Assembly: GCA_030141605.1 (NCBI GenBank)
Contig: JAQGDQ010000281.1
Span: forward strand, 244,001-303,464
Direction of reading: 5' to 3'
DNA from: Tubiluchus corallicola
Lineage: Eukaryota; Priapulida; Priapulimorpha; Priapulimorphida; Tubiluchidae
Length of the DNA: 59,464 nucleotides
Below are positions 37,161 to 48,700 of this stretch, one piece after another. The translations under genes and the position numbers were made by a program. Position 1 is the first letter of the stretch, and each line of letters begins with the position of its first letter. The notes below the pieces were generated by a model that saw nothing but the letters and a program-made list of their open reading frames with translations, did not search any database and was not told where the DNA came from.

Positions 37161-37725
37161 AGTTTAAAACTCTTTAAAGAGGGTTTTTCTCGACATTGGT
37201 AATATTCATTTACTGTAAATCTAGTGAACGAATAGAAATATTTGCTTGCCATGGTGAGTACCGCACCAACCTCAGTAAAGTTTAAATCTTTAATATTGAC
37301 AATTACTTTGTGGCAAAATATGGGATTTTTACACTCGATTAACCCCTTGTACGCATGTTTAGTGAGTACAAATAGAGCGAATGAAAAATAGATTGAACGA
37401 TAAGCTCTTGTTACTATTCATTACCATAATAAATAACTAAATTACCCTGATCATGATTACCAGATCCTGTACCCCATTTAATTCAGGTCTGCAGCTAATA
37501 ATTATTTATTTATCTGTGCGTAACTGGAGTTTGCCCAAAATTTTTCCATTGTTTTTGGAAATGTGTGTGAAAACCATTGTTTCCACGTCACTACTGTTTG
37601 CTGTATTTCTTGTTGTAGGCGTGTATGATGTGTCATCGTAGAATAGCTTTTTTCCGAATCTCGCGTGCAGACACATAACAGTTAGCCGCTGTAATTTTAA
37701 AGCAAATGTCTTTCGCAGTATCACA
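37161..37725. promoter_or_regulatory. Upstream region of the secreted-protein gene
   Basis: Non-coding. No clear TATA box at a fixed distance was found. TTTCGCAG just before the ATG (37712-37719) could be a splice acceptor, in which case a 5' UTR exon lies further upstream. Confidence 0.3.
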
Positions 37726-38661
37726 ATGGCATGTTTAAGTAAAAAGTTTCTTGTTCTGTGTATATCGGTTTTTATAACATTTTCGCTTGTTTCTGTTGGT
37801 GGGGCAAGAATTTGGGAATGGTCTGGAAAAGATGAAAATTTCATCGTTTACGAGAAAGACATTGTATACAAGTTGAGGGGCAGAATCTTCGAGCCACCCG
37901 TGAATCTCGAATTATACTTCGACGCTCTATTTAACGACACGTTGAGAAAAAGATTACCCGAGCCTGTAATCATTCCGATGGACGAGAGTGACTACTCAAC
38001 GACTACTGAAGACACGTTGGATATTGCAAATCGGTGGAAAGCTCCGACAACACCTCCTCCGGAAATAACTAATGCTCCCTCTTATTACAATGGAAGCTGC
38101 AAAGTGAAAGAGTACAAATGCACTGAAAAATTTCTAAGGGCTTATATTGATCAAGGTTACGGACCTCTTGTGAGAGATAAAAACAAGAATGAAAATGACG
38201 TGACTGAGACAAGTAAAGTGGTGAGTGGTGGCGGCGTCCAATATAGCTATAAGGCATGCTTAAAGGGAGCGCCCCTAACAAAATTGTTCATGAAATCCAA
38301 AAACACAGGAGACTATTCTTTCCGTTATCAGTTTAAGCAGCCATCCAAAACAAAAGCCAAAGAGGAAAAGATCGTGCACTCACTGAATTTCCTTCGCCCT
38401 AATGAATGTAATAAGAGGAAGGGTAACTATGAATCAGGTTGTACAACGGATATCGGCATAACTATTCAAAACAAATGGGGCGTGTGGATTGACTACAAGG
38501 ACGAAAAAGGCAGTAAAATTTTTTCATTCAACAAATTCAAATTGGATGTCGAACTGAAACCAAAGCCTATGATTGTCAGAGGCATACGAGCTTATCCCGT
38601 TGCTTGGAAAGGGAAAAGGTACCCATCAATGAAGCTGAGACCCAGATTCTGCGTTGAATAA
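37726..38661 (+). CDS. Secreted protein of unknown family, 311 aa, six cysteines
   Basis: A single uninterrupted frame of 311 codons in AT-rich DNA is almost certainly a real gene. Residues 5-25 form a hydrophobic signal peptide with likely cleavage after SVGGA (residue 27). The mature part has an acidic N-terminal half, a Thr/Pro-rich linker (about 91-118, with TTTEDT and PTTPPPE) and a basic C-terminal domain. Six cysteines at 125, 132, 178, 228, 239 and 309 suggest three disulphides. NDT at 70 and NGS at 122 are possible N-glycosylation sites. There is no transmembrane segment after the signal and no catalytic motif that I recognise. It should be secreted or extracellular-matrix associated. 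The gene has no intron in its coding part. I do not recognise the family. Confidence 0.85.
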   Translation: MACLSKKFLVLCISVFITFSLVSVGGARIWEWSGKDENFIVYEKDIVYKLRGRIFEPPVNLELYFDALFNDTLRKRLPEPVIIPMDESDYSTTTEDTLDIANRWKAPTTPPPEITNAPSYYNGSCKVKEYKCTEKFLRAYIDQGYGPLVRDKNKNENDVTETSKVVSGGGVQYSYKACLKGAPLTKLFMKSKNTGDYSFRYQFKQPSKTKAKEEKIVHSLNFLRPNECNKRKGNYESGCTTDIGITIQNKWGVWIDYKDEKGSKIFSFNKFKLDVELKPKPMIVRGIRAYPVAWKGKRYPSMKLRPRFCVE

Positions 38662-38687
38662 AAATAAGAGTACATGGAGTAAATAAA
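38657..38687 (+). terminator. Polyadenylation signals of the secreted-protein gene
   Basis: AATAAA at 38657-38662 overlaps the stop codon (TAA at 38659-38661). A second AATAAA at 38682-38687 is better placed for the 3' UTR. Confidence 0.6.
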
Positions 38688-38689
38688 GT

Positions 38690-40464
38690 AAAAATAACCG
38701 TCTTTATGTTCTTTTGTAAAGAGGGTACAGTGCTGCTTTAAATTTCAGGATATCAACTGTAAGTGCTCTGTTACAGGGTACAGTGTTTACTGGTATTTTG
38801 CCATTCAATATGATAAAACTGGATTATTGTTTAATTTGTCAAATTGAAATTAAGTACTTTTGTAATTTGGTAGCTGATTAAAATGATCATTCATATACAG
38901 TATTATTTATACAATAGCGCCATCTGGCATAAAAGCTATCAATATAAGAATAAATTTAATTTAATTTTTAAAAGTCTAATTCTTGGTAGTTTTTCTATGC
39001 TAGCCAAATTGCAAAACACTGATACATTTTTGTACCCTGGGTGACTTAAAAGTTAAAGCGAATAAGAAAGGTTAGCTTCTAAATGATGCACTCGTGTATT
39101 TCTTCTTATTATTATTTCTAAATTAAGAAGCTGCAAAAAATAATTAGAATAATTAGGTCATAGAAGCACGTTAAACAATTTGCGAAGGTTTATATACACA
39201 CGCACAATATGCGAATATGAACTTAATGCAGAGTTTTGTTTGAATCCTATCCAAACAAAACTTGTTTTTCTTATGAATCACAATTTCCCATCCTGTACCC
39301 AAATAAATCGTAAAGCCCTGTTTTCAATTAAGTAAAACCTGTAGTTGCTGTACTTAATTTATTGTCGACGTGGATTTCATATCATCTGATTAGCCGGAGC
39401 ATGGGATGCACAGTAAGTTGCCCCAGTAGAGACCCGGAAACGGACGCCGGTTTTGGAGGCTTTTTAGCAACTAATATTTTAAAAGAATTTTATGGAGTGA
39501 GATATAATAATTTTGAACTTTCAGGTGTTGTTAGTCCTGTGACATCTTGTTATTCACTTATTTTGACATTAACAACTGCTTTTAGAGAACCCAAAGCTAA
39601 ATATAGATTCTGTACTGACCGATCGGTGGTGCTGACGCATTTTACTGCATTTGCGCATTTTACTGTCATAATTCTAATATATATATATATTTTGTAAATT
39701 CATGCATGTGTTTTTGTAATTTGTAACTGCAAATGAACTAGAAAGCATAAAAACTTTGCATCTCTAATTCGAATCCTAACGGCGCATTCAGACTACTTCT
39801 CTGCCAAGTTTCTTGCCAAGTTAACTCAGTAAGTCGTGTTTCAGAGAGCTTGCAATTTCTCGCCGGCAGTAATTCGTAAAGCAGTTCACACTTTCGAGTT
39901 TGCTGTCAGAGAGAAAACTCGCGTCGTAAGCCGTTGTGTATTTGTGTAGCTTTAGTAAATCAAACCCTGCATGCCTCGATGGAGGTTGATCTATTTGCAT
40001 GAAGTTTGACATGGAAGTTAGACTCGGTATGTAATTTCAACATATATTACTCTTCCAATCACATTGTAAATTTAGGTGATTTTTAAAAAATAATTTCTCG
40101 CTTTCCCTTTGAAATTCGTTTTTATTTAAATCATTTTGTTTAAGACTATGCGTTAACTATACTGTCGCAATATTAAATAATTTGTGTTATAGCGTTTGTT
40201 AGTAGAATTTTTCCCCTGCAATAACGAAAATGGTACAAGCAGTAGTTATAAAATGTGGAAATCAAAATATCAAAGTCACACTAAAATAATATAAAAATTA
40301 TAGCCCGAGCTCAAAACCTGCAGGAAGAGATGCAACTAAAAAGTCACACAGCGACCTTTGACCCAGGAATAACAGGTCATGTATAAAACATAATATTATA
40401 CATAGCATAAGTCCTCTTAGTAATAGTAGTAACATATTTTTAACAATGGTGGGGAAAAACTTAC
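38690..40464. other. Non-coding, with a possible decayed Harbinger-like MITE
   Basis: At about 39780 the sequence GGCGCATTCAGACTACTTCT resembles the left end of the MITE at 26168, and AGAGAGAAAACTCGCG near 39908 could be the inner right end, but the copy is degenerate. Otherwise nothing was recognised. A 111-codon frame at 39362-39697 has no ATG at its start and no known domain. Confidence 0.35.
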
Positions 40465-40697
40465 CTGGGAATGCGCCCTTTGAGTTCGTTGACTAGCGCT
40501 GTGCGTGTGTTTGTTAAGGAAACCATTCCTATCCATGATGCCAATGACAGGAAAGGTGTGACAGGGACAGGATTCATGTAATTACAGAACTTGAGCCAAG
40601 AATAGACGTGATTGTTGGAAGAGATACATTGGCAGGGTGATACGGAAGAAGGGCAGCTACGTGTAGATAACTGGTTGCTATTTGGAGATAATGTTAA
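40465..40697 (-). other. Possible minus-strand exon, ambiguous
   Basis: A 233-base minus-strand segment is open for 77 codons between a strong acceptor (ATTTTTTGCACAG) and a near-consensus donor (CCCAG|GTAAGT). It reads, in part, HVYSWLKFCNYMNPVPVTPF and TALVNELKGRIP. However, the plus strand is also open across part of it (GKTYLGMRPLSSLTSAV, and in another frame RIDVIVGRDTLAG, which recalls retroelement proteases). It is richer in G+C than its surroundings. It could be an exon of an unseen minus-strand gene or a retroelement relic. Confidence 0.3.
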
Positions 40698-42561
40698 CTG
40701 TGCAAAAAATTATCTTTATTAGAAAACGAAAACAGAAAAAAACTAAGGGTACAGTACTCATCTAGAATAACAGTGATTGTCGTTATTGTCGAATGAAATA
40801 TCCATGATACAAAGAAATCTGGTGTTACTAACCTTACAGATAATCCAAATTTTTGGCTATGAACTTATTTAAGTTTTCTTATGTTAGGAAGAATACAGAC
40901 TGGAATGTAGTAAAAGGGAGTGAAAAGTTACGTTGGCGTTTGTTTAGTATAAAGAAAGGAAAAATTGTCCTGGGCAACATTATGGAAAAAAAGATAGCAG
41001 TCAATAAAGGAACACTAAAGGAATGGGAGCTACTGGCAAATTGATATACAAGGTAGCCGAGTAGAGGACTATCTCCCGCCCTGTTAAAAACAGTTTAAAC
41101 CATGAACATGAACAATTTGAACATGGCTATTGTCGCCAATGTCGAGGTCCCTCAGAATGCGCAGCATCAGAATGCTAGTATACTTGTGCTTGATCTCGCT
41201 GATAGATGGCAGCTGCTTTCATCATAACATCACATGATATGTTAGCTTGTGAGTTGGAATTATGGTTGATTTACCTTTCCACCCACAAAATAACACAGAA
41301 AAACAGGTAAAACACGATAAGCGGTTGGTTTTGTAATGAATAAGTAATGGTTGCGCGAGATTAACAATGTATGTTTTTTGACAGGGCGGTTTAACGACTG
41401 CTTTGGCAAATGTGGCAAGATTTAGTGAATTTAAAGATACAGCCTAGGCCTTTATATGTATAAGTTTATTTTTTGCAACTGCAAGTTTATTCTTCCAACC
41501 GTTCATGATATTTATCATCAGGAGTCAACTTGACCTGTGAAAATTATGCATATATCACTCTCACCAGTAAATCCCATCCATTCTCATTTCTGTGTTCATC
41601 GGCATTATTTCTTTATTTTTTCTGTATTCGTTCATTCCATTTATTACTATATTAGGTAAACACTGCACAAGTTCTCTTACAGTGTTGACTTGATGCGTTT
41701 TCATGTGCTGATGATTTACAAGTTTTGTTTGTTACACATTCTATATACACATTAATAGTAATACATTGGCATTGTATATAGTAAATCTAATATTAATAAT
41801 AATATTAATTATTGTTAAAAAATTACATTGTGATGATGTCAATTGTTTTGCAGCTGGCCAGCTACTGCTGCTAGTTGAGAGCAGCTTTTTTGTCCAGGTT
41901 CATTTATTTCTGATATGCAAATCGGTTCAACTCATTGCACGGCATTCACCACCAAATTGATTGCACGAACAATTAATCCTTTTTGTTTGCATCCACATTT
42001 GGTGGCACTAAGCAGTTTTTAAACATTGTGCATTGCTGTTCCCACTCATTAACTCAAACTCACACATTTTTAGCCTGGTTTTTCCAAAATTGCCATTTTT
42101 CAAATGATCCAATATGTCCCAAAATGTTTACCTCATGTTGTGCAGGTTGTCTAGAGGTTGTCTAGTATAGTCTTTTGAATGATATTAGTCAAATCTTTCC
42201 ATGGTGTATAGTTCATCCAATTATTAATTTGGTTCATTTCAGTTCTTCATTTTGCCATTTCTTTGTGTCACTACAGCAATAATTTGTTTCATATTTTTTT
42301 GATACTGTCAATTTTTCACTGTCCTAAAAATGCTAAATTTTCTAGTTTTTTTTGATGTGGAGACGAAGAACCAAAATTAAACTGCAATGCTTAAAATTGC
42401 TTTTGATTGGCTATGGTATTTTTGACATAAAACAATTGTTTTCAGGTGTGCTGAACAGCTATAAGTGATCAGTTCCCAACTTTATTTATCTTGTGTATTC
42501 ATGTTTGTTTTATTTTATATTAAATGTTGCAGATTCCAACTTGAATATATTAAAATTAAAT
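40698..42561. other. Region upstream of WASHC2, non-coding
   Basis: It should hold the WASHC2 promoter and any 5' UTR exon, but no TATA box, CpG cluster or first exon could be fixed. Confidence 0.35.
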
Positions 42562-42608
42562 GCACACACGCACGCACGCACACACACTCACACATACACA
42601 CACACACC
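42562..42608. repeat. (CA)n microsatellite
   Basis: CA/CG dinucleotide run of about 47 bases, roughly 100 bases upstream of the first WASHC2 coding exon. Confidence 0.9.
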
Positions 42609-42713
42609 ATTTCATTACTTAATGCCTGTAAGTTCTGAACTTGTGCTGCATTACAAATGAAGTCCAGTTGCAAGTTTAAACTGATATGTATGTCATTGTT
42701 TGTTCTAGCACTG

Positions 42714-45700
42714 ATGGCTGAGGAAGAAAATTCAGCTTCTCACTCAGAGAAGAAGCCATGGGAACAGCCTTGGACTACGATACGAATGCGTCAAAATGCT
42801 AATACTTGGACACTAGCTGCGGATTCTGGGGTAATTATAAATAATTAAATAAGATCTTCTTGATCGCTTTAATGAATAATGAGTGAGTTTGTTAAATTTC
42901 AGTGGTACGTTAGTAGCGTAGCTAGTGAGAATTGTTTAAAAAGTAGCTTTTTGTTCTGCTTGGTATAATCTTCAGTGATGCTATATTTTGTTGCAGCTTT
43001 ATGCTGATTACAGTCTTGATTTGGATATTGACAACTATTCGCACCTTCTTACTTTGACTGCCGGACCTCGCGAGTGGACAAAATAGTTTCATGTAAAAGA
43101 ATATTGTATGTGTAACTCAATAGAATGTCAGATTGATTTCTTTACAGGCATGTGTTAAATTGAGAATAGTTTACCTGACAGGTCTTTGGTGCAATACCAC
43201 AATCAGATCATAATAATAACTTCATTACAAATAGTTTCTCTCAACATCACATTTGTGCAATTACATATATGTGCTGAGAGGTAGATTGGTAGCCTGCACA
43301 TGGAAATATTCTTCAAAAACTGGGTTCAAAGGCTGGGCAGTTCTGATCTTTGTATTTAAAACTAACATTTATTCTAAACTATCCCTTCACAAGTCACCGG
43401 TTTGCAAACAGAATAGTCCTTGCTGGTTTGGAACTGATTAAGAACATACACAGTTGATATCGATTGGACTTTGAATAATTGCTATTTGTATTTGCTTGAT
43501 TGTTAGAGATTTTAATGTTTTAGAAACTAAGCATTCTAACAGGTGTCAAAAGTATTCACAATTACGAAAGCTTGCTACTTAAAAAATGTTTTATTGAATG
43601 TTGCAGCTGCTGCATTACCTGCAGGATTTCTCGCAACGCATGACACTTCGTACGCATGAGATGGAAAAAGTTGTTGAGAGTTTATTGAGAGATGCTCAAA
43701 TGTCAAGTAATCATGTCTACAACGTCTTCAATAGTTTCCTACATTTGTCTAACACTCAGTTTATTGAAAGTGTATGTTTAGTTTTGATTTTTTGGCAAAT
43801 TATTGAATTCTTACAGGTTGTGAAACAGACATTACAGCTACACATTTTCTCAAAAATTATTTGCCACTGGCATATACTGTCAGATTAAAGCAAATTAATG
43901 TCTTTTGAACTCAATATCAAATTAGTATTTATTAAAATATCAAATTCATTAAACTCCACCAGACTTTTACGCATGTTTACATATTGTTGTTTACATATTT
44001 TTAAGGTCATATTAAAGGAAAACCGGAAGATTCTTCATATCCTTTATTGCTGCAAAAGCATTTTTGATAATTAAATAAAAGATTAAAATCTTATTTAATG
44101 GCAGGCAAGCCCAACTATTGATGACATTACAAAAGAACATAATTTTCAACAGCAAAAACATTCCATGAGCGTATTGCACGTGCTTGCAAAAGCGAAAATT
44201 GTAGTACAGTACTACTGTAAGAGATTCAGTGTGTTGTGCTAAAACACGGCAAGTTTTAAGAATCAGATTTCAAATTTACCACTGTGGTCATGCATGAGCA
44301 GTCAAATGTCTGCAGTATGTCACAAATGAATGGGTCTGAACTGAGAGGTACACCACCTGTTTTCTATGCAACCTATTCCTGAAATGCATGCCCTAGTGCC
44401 CGTCTAACTAGCGAATAGCAAAATGCATGTAACAGCAAAAAACTATAGGCACAAATGCGAAATTGCATTTGTGTGGTAATAATTTTGTTATGTAAGACAT
44501 TTTTGAAAGAATAGCATGCATCCTTTCAATATTTTAAAGTGTAAATAGTTTTGACCTACAGTTTTAAGATTGGGCCCAGTTTTCCTTTAAGATCACATTT
44601 GTGAAGCCTATTTTTTTTACTGGTTGTACGGAGCTTCGTTGTGTTTTTACTAATATGTAGTACTTTTTGTTAGTTATTTGGTATTACAACAATGCCAACC
44701 AGTTCGTACGAGTAATCAATCGAAAAAGTTGTACATACCATCTGACTTGAATTACAAAATGATATAACTTCACAGATGCTAGTAAAAATTAGGAATAATG
44801 TCATCTGCCCGCACGTGCTAGAATGACGTAAAAAACTGAATCTCCAAAATAATGAAAAAATTATAAAAGACGTTCTCACCAATGGTGGGCAGTACACAGC
44901 TGAAAAATTGGAGGAATAATTCTGAAAAATAACGAATGAAATGATCGCCGATCAGTTAATGATAAGTAGACATTGTTCCTAGTATCATGGAGAGTAACCA
45001 CCCATGGAAAGGCTCTTGATTAGATATTGTACTATAGTAATTGCATAGTTTTCTGAAAGGCAGAGGAGAACCAAGAATAGCCTTTTGTATTGTTCATTAC
45101 CAATTTGCAGGGTAATTCATTTCACAGTTGCACTGTATGTCATTTTGTTGCATTGTCCATTGTGCAGAATGTAGCTATGGAAGACCTTAAGCTTGATGAA
45201 AATTAGTTTGCTTATACATTTTTAAACTGAAAATATACCTTCTGAATCTCAAGCAACTGTTATCTCAATGCTAAAAAAGTATTTATTATAGAGAGTTTAT
45301 GATGAAGAAGAAAAGGAAACGATAGCAGAAGAAAAACCGATGGAGGTATGTGTAATTGTGTACTTGATTGAATATTGTTTTTTTGGCATGACTAACTATA
45401 CAGAATCTTGTTACCTACCATATATATTAATTCTTCCAGTATATTTATTTATGTTTTTTTAATTTATATAATACACCATTTTCTCTGCAGCTATGGAACA
45501 ATTTGTGATATATTATATATCAAATGAATCATCTCGGTCTTCCATGAATCCATACTGGGAATTAATTTTTTAATCCGGGAAGCAGGATTGGCAGGCGAAA
45601 AATCCCTAAAATGCCCATTTTTTAGTAAAACTGTTAAAACTGAAATTCAAATAATGTGATCGCGAGTAATGGGGCGCTATATGATACTTTGGTTGGTATT

Positions 45701-48700
45701 ACTTAAAAATGGTATCTACTTGACAAATTTTTAGGGAAAATTACAGCAATTATTAAAAGTGATAGTTACTGATAATGTTTTGTCATATTCACTTACTTTA
45801 TTTACACTGATATCTCGGTTTGCCAGACAAAAGCGGGGAGACGTTATTTTGAATTTGCTGATTTCCGTACTTACCGATACTAAGCTAATACAGTAGGTGC
45901 CATGTATTACGCTCATGGTAATGCAGAATCATCTAATTGTCTTAAAAACATCTAGTACAGGCCGCTTCTATGCAAATTATATAAAAACTGTCAGCAATTG
46001 ACTTGAATAACTTCAGATAATTGAGTCTGTATTTTTTCTGCGTATGCTTAAGTAAGATACTTTTGTGTGACCAATGAGCTTTTACTATTTTTGCGTCATC
46101 TTACTTTCGTGCACAACAATATATGTAGAAACAATGGAGTTAAATACAGTGTCATTACACGCTGCTTGATTACGCTGATGTAGTGATGTAAACAAAGTGA
46201 TGGCCCACCAACTAGCGGTCAGCTCGCAAAACAACAGACTGCGCGTGACTTTTTAATGGTCCAGATTTTGTCCGATTCTTCCCATATCCGCAAAAGCAAG
46301 GTCAGGCAAACCGAGATACGAGTGTACTTAGTTCGCTGTTATTTTCCAGTTGGTTGTTTTATTATGTTTTTTATTTGCGTCATGATCTCTAGTTCTGCAT
46401 TTTCTATGATTCTTTTATATTCTGTAATGGCATCTATGCGTGTTGTCATTTTATGCATCGTCACTTTGTAAATAATTATAACAATATCTGCGTCATTCAT
46501 AATCATACCAAAAAATTTAAGTAAACACATTGAACCGATTATTATACATTAATGATTATGTTATTATGTAAATTGACCTAGTCATTGCCTTGTGTGATGT
46601 TTGATTTAATAATTTTAGAAATCTAAAGAACAGCGAGAAGCAGAACTGATTAGCACGATGACGCAAGCAGTAAATTTGAGCTTAGAAGTGATGGATTCAG
46701 CATTTGAACGCATTGAAGCCAAATCTTTGCTGGAAAATGAATTTGAAGAAACTGTTCCCGTGTCTTCTATTCTCACTGCTAAAGTAAGTACAGTGTCATG
46801 AAGGAATTTTGCTTGTGAAAAATGATTTCAGTGCAGAGACGTTACTGTGTGACAAATTGACCAACTGCAGACAAAATCAGAAAGTAAATTTTTAAAGAAA
46901 ATTCGCTTTTCATTTAATTTTTATTGGTATTAAGTGGCAGCTGTTGTTTCGTGTTTTTAATTCTTACCCGAATGGTTTCATAAAAGAATTTATGATAGTT
47001 GACTATGTAGAAAGCACTTATTTCTTGAAAAAAGGATGGGTATAGCTTGATTATTATGACATTCAGTTTTGCTTGTTCAACTGCGGCACTGTGCCTACAT
47101 TGCTGCAGAGAGTAATATTGTTGAATTTGTCTCATTTGTTGCTTGCTTGAAGAGAATAATTTTTGGGCTGCATACGGCAATGAAAACAATTTTCACAAAC
47201 AATATATAAACAATAAGCAAGAAATTGTTTATTTTGATTACATGACATAGCTGGTGTAAGGTTCTTACACATAGCTAAACTAGATATTGCTGTAGTATAG
47301 TCTGTGGGAAGGGCTTCCTACCTATCACCCCTCCTTTCATAATACTATAACCTATCCATGCATAACATGATCTTGGAAAGATCTTGGAAAGACACAGATA
47401 TCCAAGAGAGTACAGTGTAACTGCTGCATCAAAAAGCAGCCAAAAGGCTTTAGCTTTTAACTTTAACTTTACTTACAAAAATGGTTAAAATCCTAAACTT
47501 GATTATAAGAGTCTTTGAAGCACTAAACTTGTGCACATCTACTATTTGACTGATCTAACATAAAGAGACTATCAGTGATGATACCAGACTACTTCAGTTT
47601 TGATGTTGTGGATGGAGCTTTATTCACACTGATGAGATGTTGGAACTCTCTACGATGTGTCTTATTCTAAACTACATGGAAAGGCGTGACTAGCCACCAG
47701 TGTCCAGACGTTGTGGATTGTGGACGTATCTTGAGTCAACCACAAAGACTTGTGAGCCATTCCTTAGTTCATGTTTGATTGGTGCTGCAGCCGGCGTCAT
47801 CACTGTTGATTGTTATGGCCATAGACTTGAAGTCGTTGATGTGTTGCTGTGACTGACTGGAGTGAGCTACGTCTGCGGACTCCTCTCCTATGTCCTTATC
47901 CTCTCAGGGGAAGGGTTAACTGATAAGTAGACATTTTGTTTTCTTTTCACTTTGTTATTTTTGTTATTCTTAACTGCCTTTATGAGAAACTGTTATTGAT
48001 TTTATAACCTGTTCTGATTTATCTAAACAGAGTAAAAAGTGAATAAAAATAGTAAACATAATCATAATCTATTCCTCCATTTCATATAAGATTTTGTTGT
48101 TGGAATGTTTGAAATCTATGTATGTCATGGTCAACATGGAAAACCATAATGCCTAAGTAAACCCCCGCAAAACGTAACATCAAGCCTTAGACCCGCTGGT
48201 TTTTCAAGTGAGCCCTTCGACATTGCAACCTCTCTAAAGACATATTAATTATACCTGTGTCGTTGAAATTTTTGGTTCATATGCCTGTTGCCCTCTGGAA
48301 AATTGTAGGACAACAACCGCCCACGTATGTTGCACAACCCTTTTATTGTGAATAAAAGATGACGCGACAGGGTAGTCAGATTTGTGGATGAGTTGGGAGG
48401 TAAAGAGTTGCACCCCCACCATAAAAATCTACTAGCTCCCAACAGCTGGTTTATGAGTGCATATATGTGAAAGGGAGGTTTTGTTATGATTACCAAGCAC
48501 AGTACCTCACGTACAATATATACCTGTGTCAGAATCATCTACTGTATAACGATAAACAAATGTGTCTAGATACACCTGCCGCAAAGCATTTATTGATAGT
48601 AGTTGGTAGTTCATACAGGAATTTATGTACTAAATACGAAGGTGCAAAGTTTTTATTATAGCCTATTGCCAACCAGGGTCAAGTTGTCTGTTCTATCGTA

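Noticed and set aside
39362-39697. 111-codon frame
   Set aside because: No ATG at its beginning and a poly-Ile/Tyr end from an AT repeat. The internal MGCTVSCP has no support as a start.
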